This document shows, in pieces, positions 1-5,540 of a DNA stretch of 9,183 nucleotides. The notes beneath the pieces are model-generated. The model searched no databases. It was not told the DNA's origin and saw only the letters and a program-made list of their open reading frames with translations. Source of the stretch: an uncultured Clostridia bacterium (GTDB lineage: Bacteria > Bacillota > Clostridia > Lachnospirales > Lachnospiraceae); NCBI GenBank assembly GCA_947304065.1, contig CAMZAI010000109.1:1-9183 (forward strand). Direction: 5' to 3'. Position numbers and translations under genes: made by a program. Position 1 is the first letter of the stretch. Every line of letters begins with the position of its first letter.

Positions 1-650
1 CCGATCTGCTGGATCTCGCCCTCCTTCATTACTACGATCTTGTCAGACATCGTGAGTGCTTCTTCCTGATCGTGCGTTACGAAAATGAAGGTGATGCCTA
101 CTTCCTTCTGGATCTTCTTCAGCTCCTTCTGCATCTCCTTGCGGAGCTTCGCATCGAGCGCTCCCAGAGGCTCGTCGAGCAGCAGGACCTTGGGCTCGTT
201 AACGAGCGCGCGGGCGATAGCCACACGCTGCTGCTGTCCGCCGGACATCTCATGGACTCCGCGATTTCCGAAATCCGCGAGGCCTACAAGCTTGAGCATA
301 CGGGTAACCTTCTGCTCAATGATGTCGGCAGGCTCGCCCTTGAGCTTCAGACCGAAAGCGACATTGTCATATACGTTCAGATGAGGGAACAGCGCGTACT
401 TCTGGAATACGGTGTTCAGATCCCTCTTATGGGGCGGAAGCTCGGTGATGTTCTCGCCGTCAAACACAACGGTACCCTCATCGGGCTCAAGGAATCCGCC
501 GAGGATCCTGAGCAGAGTGGTCTTGCCGCAGCCCGAAGGGCCGAGCAAAGTAACGAACTCATTCTCATAGATATCAAGGTTGATACCCTTTAAGATGAGC
601 TGGCCGTCAAAGTACTTTACGATATTCTTAAACTGGATCAGTTTTTTCAT
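1..650 (-). CDS. potA: Spermidine/putrescine ABC importer ATP-binding protein, PotA-like (partial, C-terminus off the left edge)
   Basis: This is the ATPase subunit that powers uptake of polyamines (spermidine, putrescine) through a PotABCD-type importer; it sits on the cytoplasmic face of the membrane. 216 codons are visible. In order they show Walker A GPSGCGKT (about 37-44), the Q-loop in VFQKYALFPH (Q83), the signature MSGGQQQR (about 135-142), Walker B VLLLDEP (155-161), the D-loop GALD and the switch histidine in THDQEEA (H193). All catalytic motifs are intact. The C-terminal regulatory (TOBE-like) domain of PotA/CysA/MalK ATPases lies outside the window. The ATG at 648-650 has GGAGG at 656-660. 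Assignment to polyamines rather than another substrate rests on overall resemblance (IVKYFDGQLILKGI, RDLNTVFQKYALFPHLNVYDN). The permease and binding-protein genes that should follow are not visible, so related iron or sugar importer ATPases cannot be fully excluded. It has its own promoter and a structured leader. Confidence 0.88.
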   Translation of the reverse strand, partial: MKKLIQFKNIVKYFDGQLILKGINLDIYENEFVTLLGPSGCGKTTLLRILGGFLEPDEGTVVFDGENITELPPHKRDLNTVFQKYALFPHLNVYDNVAFGLKLKGEPADIIEQKVTRMLKLVGLADFGNRGVHEMSGGQQQRVAIARALVNEPKVLLLDEPLGALDAKLRKEMQKELKKIQKEVGITFIFVTHDQEEALTMSDKIVVMKEGEIQQI

Positions 651-677
651 CGCTGCCTCCTGTGTTTTTTATTGATT

Positions 678-724
678 TTTCGCCATTTTGGGCGAAAGAG
701 AAGGGGCGTTTACACGTCCCCCTT
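678..724 (-). other. Two adjacent hairpins in the potA leader
   Basis: Two inverted repeats lie between the potA promoter and its ribosome binding site. At 678-697, TTTCGCC and GGCGAAA form a perfect 7-bp stem around a 6-base loop. At 701-724, AAGGGG pairs with CCCCTT, and an inner CGT/ACG closes a 4-base loop after a 2-base bulge. On the minus-strand transcript the GC-rich hairpin comes first and is followed by a weak pyrimidine stretch (CTTCTCTTT). It could be a leaky terminator, an attenuator or a stability element. I recognise no known riboswitch class. Confidence 0.5.
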
Positions 725-745
725 GAATTGCGTTCAAACAATGCA

Positions 746-773
746 ATTATATCAGCATTTTCCCTAAATGCAA
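746..773 (-). promoter_or_regulatory. Promoter for potA
   Basis: Read on the minus strand, the -10 is a perfect TATAAT (746-751) preceded by TG one base upstream, that is an extended -10 (TGATATAAT). A weak -35, TTGCAT (768-773), lies 16 bases away. The expected start near 739 gives an mRNA leader of almost 90 bases carrying the two hairpins. The promoter lies only 23 bases past the glycosylase stop codon, with no terminator between them, so read-through from the upstream gene is also possible. Confidence 0.65.
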
Positions 774-796
774 TAACAAATTTTTTTGTGTTTTTT

Positions 797-1738
797 CTAC
801 TTAGTTTTGCCGCGGTTCGAAGCCACTTCGGCGGCGAATATCCACTGCTGGACAATGCCCCTGAAACCCGCGTATTTACTGAAATATTCGTCCGTAAGAC
901 GGTCATAATCCGCCATCGAAAATTTCTCCTGCGGAACGGCGGTTTTTCCGTGCAGGTTCGGGAGATAATATTCGCGGTAGAGAATGTCCTTAATGTGAGT
1001 GTCGATCGGGAAGGCGTCAACGAATCCCGCGCCGAATAGAAGGATACAGTTCGCGACCTTTTCACCGATGCCGGTAAAGGAGAGCAGATACTTCTTCGCG
1101 TCCTCGTAGGGCATGGCGGCAAGAGTCTCATCGGGAATGCCGTGATCAAGGAACTGTACGGCGGTCTCATAGATGTAGCGCTCGCGGTAGCCCAAAGACA
1201 AACCCTGCACGCCCGCGGGTCCCGCAGCGACGATCTGCGCAGCCGTGGGGAAGGCGTACCATGCGTGGGAACCGTCTTCCATCCTTGTTCCGAGCTTTGC
1301 GCAGAGTCCCTCGATACATTTGCGGATCGAAGGTATCTGTTTTTGCTGGGAGATTATGAAGCTGATCATCATTTCCCAGGTATCCTGCCTGAGTATCCTG
1401 ATCCCGTCCCCGGCATCGCAGCAGCGGCGCAGATACCCATCATTTGCGTCCAGAAGCCCCGTAACGGCCCTGTAGTCCCGATCGAGGTCCAGATACCGTC
1501 TCCAGTAGGGGAGGTCCTTTTCGGGGCAGTACAGGCGCAATGTGACGCCCCCCTGTCCGGAACACTTCGGCCGGTCATCATTCTCCGATGCAGAGTCCGT
1601 TAACTCGCACAATCTCAGATGTTTGTCCGCGGAATATATATCAAACTCTCCCGGAGCAGTCTCGTACATCCTGAAGACCTGCCCGCTGGCAGCGATCTTC
1701 GATGCATTGAAATAATCGGTTACTATATCATGAAACAT
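797..1738 (-). CDS. ogg: 8-oxoguanine DNA glycosylase/AP lyase, OGG1 family
   Basis: This is a base-excision repair enzyme that removes 8-oxoguanine from DNA and nicks the abasic site by beta-elimination. The 313-residue protein has an OGG1-type N-terminal domain (GQVFRMYE near 19-26) followed by an HhH-GPD core. The hairpin is FTGIGEKVANC (221-231), whose K227 matches the catalytic lysine of human OGG1 (K249). PIDTH (244-248) gives the catalytic aspartate D246 (human D268). LGYRERY (182-188) matches human GLGYRARY, so the cytosine-contacting arginine of that motif (human R204) is kept as R185. In the segment matching human SSNNNIAR, this protein reads SQQKQIPS (130-137), so N149 and R154 are replaced. 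The ATG at 1736-1738 has AGGAG at 1747-1751. No convincing promoter is visible in front of it; expression may come partly from read-through past the natB terminator. The family call is firm. The gene symbol is generic. Confidence 0.9.
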   Translation of the reverse strand: MFHDIVTDYFNASKIAASGQVFRMYETAPGEFDIYSADKHLRLCELTDSASENDDRPKCSGQGGVTLRLYCPEKDLPYWRRYLDLDRDYRAVTGLLDANDGYLRRCCDAGDGIRILRQDTWEMMISFIISQQKQIPSIRKCIEGLCAKLGTRMEDGSHAWYAFPTAAQIVAAGPAGVQGLSLGYRERYIYETAVQFLDHGIPDETLAAMPYEDAKKYLLSFTGIGEKVANCILLFGAGFVDAFPIDTHIKDILYREYYLPNLHGKTAVPQEKFSMADYDRLTDEYFSKYAGFRGIVQQWIFAAEVASNRGKTK

Positions 1739-1763
1739 ACCGTATTCTCCTATTACGGGTCAT

Positions 1764-1780
1764 CTCGCAAGCGAGCTTGC
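1764..1780. repeat. Overlapping, mutually exclusive short palindromes upstream of ogg
   Basis: Two inverted repeats share bases: CTCGC-AA-GCGAG (1764-1775) and GCAAGC-GA-GCTTGC (1767-1780). Only one hairpin can form at a time. They lie between the natB terminator and the ogg ribosome binding site, so they would fall in the 5' leader of ogg if that gene is transcribed from upstream. They could be part of a dispersed intergenic repeat. No function is assigned. Confidence 0.4.
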
Positions 1781-1805
1781 TACTGAGGGCATTCGCTTAT
1801 CGCAC

Positions 1806-1840
1806 AAAAAGTACCGTGGAAGCTCTTTGCCTCCACGGTA
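1806..1840 (-). terminator. Intrinsic terminator of the natAB operon
   Basis: A 9-bp perfect stem (1812-1820 TACCGTGGA with 1832-1840 TCCACGGTA) closes an 11-base loop that can form two further GC pairs. On the minus strand it is followed at once by CTTTTTG (TTTTT at 1806-1810). It lies about 40 bases past the permease stop codon, as expected for a Rho-independent terminator. Confidence 0.85.
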
Positions 1841-1879
1841 TTCATTATTTCAGATATTCTCTTTTAAATCAATGCCGCA

Positions 1880-3109
1880 TTATGCATTGAACATGATCTT
1901 CTCACTGTTGAACGCACGTCCTACCGCAACGGTGATGATGATCGCCAGCAGGAGCGTTCCGCCGATCGAAGCAAGGAAGTTTACGCTGGTAAGCTCATTG
2001 CTGCAGAGGTCTGCGATTGCAAGCGCATTGCCGTAGATCGGGATAGCGTATCTGGTGGTAGGGATAGCCTTACCGGAGTTAAACATTGTCAGCATACCCG
2101 CAATGATAACCACGATGTATACGGGTGAAATGTATGTGCTCGCGGTCTTGGTGTCCTTCGCGAGAACTGCAAGGAGACCGATGATCGCTACATAGAGGTA
2201 AACCATTACCAGCATGATCGCGAGCAGCATCAGGCACTGTGTGGGGCCGAAGGATACGTTGCCGAAGCCGTTCTCCGCGAGCTCGCCCATCGTCGAACCC
2301 ATAACGCTCATCGCTACGATCATCGAAACCGCATAAACGATAGCCGAGAGGCTCGAAAGGATCGCCATCGAAACGAGTTTGCCGACTACGATAGCATCGC
2401 GGCTTACGGGCGTCAGGAGCATCGAAGCGAGAGTTCCTCTCTCCTTTTCACCGGCGATGGCGTCAACGCCGACACTCATCGCACCTGCGAACAGGAGCAT
2501 CGTGATCAGATAAGGAAGCATCATCGAAATGAAGCGGTTGTTGGCCTTTGCTTCCTTTACGATGCGCTGATCGTTCTGTGTGAATACGTTCAGCTGGTCG
2601 AGATCGCCGAGACGCTGCGCGAGCAGGTTCGTGCGGTATGAAGAGAGCACGCCCGAGAATACACTGTAAGCCTGTGACGAGTAGTTTTCCGAATCGTTAA
2701 AGAATACATTGACTGCAGGAGTCGCATCTCCTGCCTTGGTGTAAGCGGCAACCGTATTCTCAAAGTCTTTGTCGAATACGACGATCAGCTCGGCGTTGCC
2801 GTTCAGCACCTTATCCTCCAGATCCGCTTTCTGCGAAGCATATTCGGCATCGGTCAGATAAGTGACATTTGCGCCTTCCTCATACTTCATTTCCTTTGCG
2901 GTCTGCTTAAAGCCCTGATCCGCATTAACCACATACACCTCGGAGACATGCTCCGTGATATCGCTCTCCATCGATTTGATCAGATTGCCCATCAGGCTGT
3001 AGATACCGATCATCAGGATAGCGGGAAGAATAAATAAACTGAATACGAGCTTTCTGTCGCCGAATACGCGCTTGAGCTCTTTACGAATAATGATTCCTGC
3101 ACCTTTCAT
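1880..3109 (-). CDS. natB: ABC-2 type exporter permease, NatB-like
   Basis: This is the membrane subunit of an ABC-2 family exporter, encoded directly after its ATPase. The 409-residue protein has one membrane segment at about 21-41, then a large extracytoplasmic region (about 43-192, rich in D, N and E). A cluster of five further hydrophobic segments follows (about 195-216, 244-269, 291-318, 326-345 and 376-397). The cytoplasmic loop AGEKERGTLASMLLTPVSRD (219-238) is the signature of this permease class and is where the ATPase couples. The architecture matches NatB, the sodium-extrusion permease of Bacillus, and related drug or peptide exporters; the true substrate cannot be read from sequence. 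The AAGGAGG site (3117-3123) overlaps the TAA stop of the ATPase gene, and the gap is only 12 bases, so the two are almost certainly translated in step. A terminator follows. Confidence 0.85.
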   Translation of the reverse strand: MKGAGIIIRKELKRVFGDRKLVFSLFILPAILMIGIYSLMGNLIKSMESDITEHVSEVYVVNADQGFKQTAKEMKYEEGANVTYLTDAEYASQKADLEDKVLNGNAELIVVFDKDFENTVAAYTKAGDATPAVNVFFNDSENYSSQAYSVFSGVLSSYRTNLLAQRLGDLDQLNVFTQNDQRIVKEAKANNRFISMMLPYLITMLLFAGAMSVGVDAIAGEKERGTLASMLLTPVSRDAIVVGKLVSMAILSSLSAIVYAVSMIVAMSVMGSTMGELAENGFGNVSFGPTQCLMLLAIMLVMVYLYVAIIGLLAVLAKDTKTASTYISPVYIVVIIAGMLTMFNSGKAIPTTRYAIPIYGNALAIADLCSNELTSVNFLASIGGTLLLAIIITVAVGRAFNSEKIMFNA

Positions 3110-3121
3110 GACTCCACCTCC

Positions 3122-3895
3122 TTAATTCTCAGGATTGTACTGTTTGTACAACCTGAAGAATGCTTCCTCAAGATCATCCGCGCCGGTACTCTCAAGTATC
3201 TCGGGCAGGGTTCCCTCACAGGCCTTCTGACCGTTGATGATAACGGCGATCCTGTCGCAGAGCTTCTCTGCCTCGCTCATGATATGAGTCGAGATGATGA
3301 CCGTCTTACCCTGTTCCTTTAAGGTCTTCAGATAATCGGTAACCACTCTGGCCGTGATGATGTCAAGTCCGCTGGTGGGCTCGTCAAAGATGACTACCTT
3401 GGGATCGTGTACGAGGCTTACGGCAATGGCTGCCTTCTGCTTCATACCGGTCGAGAGCTCTTCGATCTTTTTGTCCTTGAACTCGTTGATGCCGAACTGT
3501 GTAAAGAGCTCTTCCTGTCTCTTTTCGATGGCCTCGGGGGTCATGCCGTGCAGCTCGCCGAAGAATTTGAACATGTAGTCCGCCGTAAAATTGGTGTCCA
3601 GCTTGATCTCGTTGGTCAGGAAGCAGATATTCTCACGTACATCCGCACCCTGCTTGACAGTGTCAAAACCGCAGACGCTGACATCGCCGTCCGTGGGCTT
3701 TAAGAGTGTCGCAACGCACCTTAATGTGGTGGTCTTGCCGGCACCGTTCGGTCCCAGGAGACCGAAGATCTCGCCTTCCCTTGTCTCGAGCGAAAGACCG
3801 TTGACCGCTATCTTTTCCGGATTGGTGGTCTTCAGCTCCATCATCTTTTTCTTTCCAAGTTTGTATACCTTGGTCAGATTGTTGATCTTGATCAT
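3122..3895 (-). CDS. natA: ABC-2 type exporter ATP-binding protein, NatA-like
   Basis: This is the ATPase partner of the downstream permease. From the chosen start it has 257 residues. Motifs are Walker A GPNGAGKT (48-55), signature LSTGMKQK (147-154), Walker B VVIFDEP (167-173), D-loop SGLD (175-178) and switch histidine STHIMSE (H204). The Q-loop position reads CFLTNEIKL (91-99) and lacks the usual glutamine. I believe this is a common form in NatA-like ATPases, but I could not compare sequences. The N-terminus carries a lysine-rich insertion (KLGKKKMMELKTTNPEK, about 12-28) between the first two strands. An in-frame ATG at 3908-3910 would add five residues. I prefer the ATG at 3893-3895 because a strong AAAGGAG (3901-3907) sits five bases before it and would fall inside the longer form. 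Substrate possibilities are Na+, an antimicrobial peptide or a drug. Confidence 0.87.
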   Translation of the reverse strand: MIKINNLTKVYKLGKKKMMELKTTNPEKIAVNGLSLETREGEIFGLLGPNGAGKTTTLRCVATLLKPTDGDVSVCGFDTVKQGADVRENICFLTNEIKLDTNFTADYMFKFFGELHGMTPEAIEKRQEELFTQFGINEFKDKKIEELSTGMKQKAAIAVSLVHDPKVVIFDEPTSGLDIITARVVTDYLKTLKEQGKTVIISTHIMSEAEKLCDRIAVIINGQKACEGTLPEILESTGADDLEEAFFRLYKQYNPEN

Positions 3896-3900
3896 TTTTG

Positions 3901-3907
3901 CTCCTTT
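3901..3907 (-). promoter_or_regulatory. Ribosome binding site that sets the natA start
   Basis: AAAGGAG lies five bases before the ATG at 3895. The alternative ATG at 3910 overlaps the upstream edge of this site and has only a weak purine stretch of its own. The site therefore supports the shorter protein. Confidence 0.7.
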
Positions 3908-3945
3908 CATTCCCTATTACGTGTGCCTTTGATTGTTACACTTGC

Positions 3946-3974
3946 ATTATCCGCTCACGCGGTTTATTTTTCAA
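3946..3974 (-). promoter_or_regulatory. Promoter for natAB with a palindromic spacer
   Basis: On the minus strand, -35 TTGAAA (3969-3974) and -10 GATAAT (3946-3951) are separated by 17 bases. The start would be near 3939, leaving a leader of about 44 bases. The spacer contains CCGC-GTGA-GCGG (3951-3962), an inverted repeat that reaches into the edge of the -10 and could be a repressor site. Overall, the 251 bases between natA and the xre gene hold this promoter, a second weak promoter-like pair and short palindromes, but no gene that I can support. Confidence 0.7.
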
Positions 3975-4084
3975 CGACAGCCGGGCGGAATTACGGACAC
4001 TTAATTCGCCTTTCGTGTCGAAAAATACTTTTTTTCTGCGGATTTTGAGAAACCCGCGGTACCCGTTTGGCACCTTTACCGTCT

Positions 4085-4115
4085 AAAATACCACAACTCA
4101 AACGATTGCGCAATC
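4085..4115 (-). promoter_or_regulatory. Perfect palindrome GATTGCGCAATC overlapping a weak promoter-like pair
   Basis: A perfect 12-bp palindrome sits at 4104-4115, 31 bases past the xre stop codon. On the minus strand it covers a possible -35 TTGCGC (4108-4113) that is 17 bases from TATTTT (4085-4090). It has no following T-run, so it is not a terminator. A binding site for a dimeric regulator, perhaps the neighbouring Xre protein, is possible but unproven. Confidence 0.35.
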
Positions 4116-4146
4116 CCATGAACCATAAAGAAACCGGATGCGATAT

Positions 4147-4341
4147 TCACGTTTCCCAAAACAGCTCGTCGAGGGTTTTGTTCAGCACCTTGCATATCGC
4201 TATGCAGAGGTTGATCGTAGGGTTGTAATCGCCTTTTTCGATGGCGTTTATCGTCTGCCTGGACACTCCCACCCTGTCCGCGAGGTCCTGCTGCGACATG
4301 TCGAGCGAGGCGCGCGCCGCCTTTAGTCTGAGGTTCTTCAT
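4147..4341 (-). CDS. Small Xre-family helix-turn-helix transcriptional regulator
   Basis: This is a 64-residue, single-domain DNA-binding protein of the Cro/CI (Xre) family, about the minimal size for the fold. The helix-turn-helix covers about residues 15-37 (MSQQDLADRVGVSRQTINAI, then EKG), with the usual Q, A and G positions kept. The NPTINLCIAICKVLNKTLDELF tail is typical of stand-alone regulators of this type; there is no sensor domain. The ATG at 4339-4341 has AGGAGG (4348-4353) six bases upstream. An earlier in-frame ATG at 4360-4362 lies inside the previous gene and its coding would include this ribosome site, so I reject it. The gene begins one base after the TGA of the membrane protein gene, which implies translational coupling and a shared function. 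It probably controls its own operon, natAB, or both. Any link to natAB is inferred from position. Confidence 0.88.
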   Translation of the reverse strand: MKNLRLKAARASLDMSQQDLADRVGVSRQTINAIEKGDYNPTINLCIAICKVLNKTLDELFWET

Positions 4342-4342
4342 G

Positions 4343-5353
4343 TCAGTCCTCCTCTCTGTCACGCAGCTTCTTTATAAAGATGAGGAGCAGCAGATATGCC
4401 GACAGTACGCCGCACAGGAGGTTTGCGAATCCTATAAAGGTGAACACTCCGTCGACGATCGCTTCGCCTGCGATCAGATGGCGTATGCCGATGCCGATAT
4501 TGAACACGGTAAGGAATGCGAAGAATATCACATAAAACCTTCTGCTCTCGTCCATCCTGAAGTACGCGTCGTGCATGACCGAATGCGTCAGCATCACGGC
4601 GGCTACGATCAGGAAAACAATGAATAACTGCAGCCGCATCTCCACGTACTTAGTGAGCACATCAGAGATGACGATCATAACGGTAGCGCAGGCAAGGAAA
4701 GTGTAGAACGCGAGCTTATATGACTTTCCCTGCTCCGCGATCTGGCGCTCGTCATACTTTCCGGGCTTTGTATTCCAGTCGCGCGAGAGCGTAACTATCA
4801 GGGCTGCGAGCAGTATTCCAAGTACAACACCCGCACCGATGACGAGGATATCTCCGAATCCGCTGTCCGCTTCGAAAACTTTAAGAGAATAGGTCATCTC
4901 CCACTTTCCGTCGCTGAACCACTCCGCGGCTCCGGGGATCGGACCGGCCTCGGGATGCATAGTCAGGAAAGTTTCAAGAACATCCGCGCTGCAGAGATGA
5001 TCGATCCTGCAGATATACTTCCCGGCAGCGAGCTCCAAAGGCTTCGACTCGATCTTAAGCAATCCGCCGACGGTACTGTAGACGCACCTTCCGGACTCGT
5101 CGAGAACGCTGAAGCCGGTCAGGAATCCGGGCCTGTCGTTCTCATACCAGTCAGGGTTAATGACATATTCACCGCTGTTATCTATCTCTATAACTATCTG
5201 CGAATACTCCGGAGATGCCTTTCCGTTCTCAACGGTGACTGATGTGCTCAGCTTTTCCCTGAGGCTGCCCTCCGGCATAAATACGAGCATGAGTACAAAC
5301 ACCGCTAAAGATGCCAACACCAGCACTATCGCCGTTTTACTCTTTTTTTTCAT
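4343..5353 (-). CDS. Multi-pass membrane protein of unknown function with DERQ motif
   Basis: I do not recognise a named family for the whole protein. From the chosen start it has 336 residues. There is an N-terminal membrane segment or signal anchor (about 7-26). A soluble, probably extracytoplasmic domain follows (about 30-165) with alternating hydrophobic strands and three cysteines (90, 115 and 121). About five membrane segments come next, near 167-189, 213-232, 240-258, 272-291 and 300-327, and the tail is charged (KKLRDREED). The cytoplasmic loop contains KYDERQ (199-204). DERQ loops occur in small Firmicutes membrane proteins that are often paired with Xre regulators; this is from memory. 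The ATG at 5351-5353 has AAAGGAGG (5363-5370) at a 9-base spacing. An ATG at 5389 would add 12 polar residues and lacks such a site. It may sense the membrane or an external ligand and control the coupled Xre protein; that role is a hypothesis. Confidence 0.75.
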   Translation of the reverse strand: MKKKSKTAIVLVLASLAVFVLMLVFMPEGSLREKLSTSVTVENGKASPEYSQIVIEIDNSGEYVINPDWYENDRPGFLTGFSVLDESGRCVYSTVGGLLKIESKPLELAAGKYICRIDHLCSADVLETFLTMHPEAGPIPGAAEWFSDGKWEMTYSLKVFEADSGFGDILVIGAGVVLGILLAALIVTLSRDWNTKPGKYDERQIAEQGKSYKLAFYTFLACATVMIVISDVLTKYVEMRLQLFIVFLIVAAVMLTHSVMHDAYFRMDESRRFYVIFFAFLTVFNIGIGIRHLIAGEAIVDGVFTFIGFANLLCGVLSAYLLLLIFIKKLRDREED

Positions 5354-5410
5354 ATTTGAATTCCTCCTTTGGTAGTTTCCGGAAGCCATTACTGCCTTGC
5401 TACGATGACC

Positions 5411-5439
5411 ACTATATCACCCGTCTTACATTATGTCAA
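5411..5439 (-). promoter_or_regulatory. Promoter for the membrane protein/xre unit, with possible operator
   Basis: On the minus strand a consensus -35 TTGACA (5434-5439) lies 17 bases from -10 TATAGT (5411-5416). This is one of the best promoters in the window. A 9-base palindrome, ACAT-T-ATGT (5428-5436), overlaps the inner side of the -35, a position where a small Xre repressor could block polymerase. The leader would be about 50 bases. The region 5354-5540 holds this and the divergent acyltransferase promoter and no gene that I can support. Confidence 0.78.
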
Positions 5440-5491
5440 GTATAATTTACATTTTATCTTATATTTTTTTCAGAATGTCAGGCAGGCCGAG

Positions 5492-5520
5492 TTTTCATTA
5501 ATGTCCTCACATGTTATAAT
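5492..5520 (+). promoter_or_regulatory. Promoter for the acyltransferase gene, with very short leader
   Basis: A perfect -10 TATAAT (5515-5520) preceded by TG one base upstream (extended -10) lies 17 bases from a -35-like TTTTCA (5492-5497). Transcription should start near 5526-5528. That would put the ribosome site GGAGG (5528-5532) at the very 5' end of the mRNA, and the leader would be only about 14 bases. Confidence 0.68.
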
Positions 5521-5540
5521 GGAGTTCGGAGGTGCAGAAG

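Noticed and set aside
72..593. A 173-codon plus-strand open frame opposite potA
   Set aside because: The minus strand encodes all ABC ATPase motifs in order; the plus frame is a shadow with no domain.
4028..4053. Imperfect hairpin (GCGGATTTT / AAACCCGC) downstream of xre considered as its terminator
   Set aside because: On the minus strand it is followed by A-rich, not T-rich, sequence, and on the plus strand no gene ends there.
3911..4146. Search for a small gene, RNA gene or mobile element remnant in the gap upstream of natA
   Set aside because: Short open frames here lack ribosome sites and meaningful composition; only promoter signals and palindromes could be supported.
5354..5389. Upstream ATG (5389) for the membrane protein
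   Set aside because: It adds 12 polar residues before the membrane segment, and the strong AAAGGAGG would be internal to it; the ATG at 5353 is better placed.
5532..5540. GTG at 5532 as the acyltransferase start
   Set aside because: It overlaps the GGAGG ribosome site, which is ideally spaced for the ATG at 5541.
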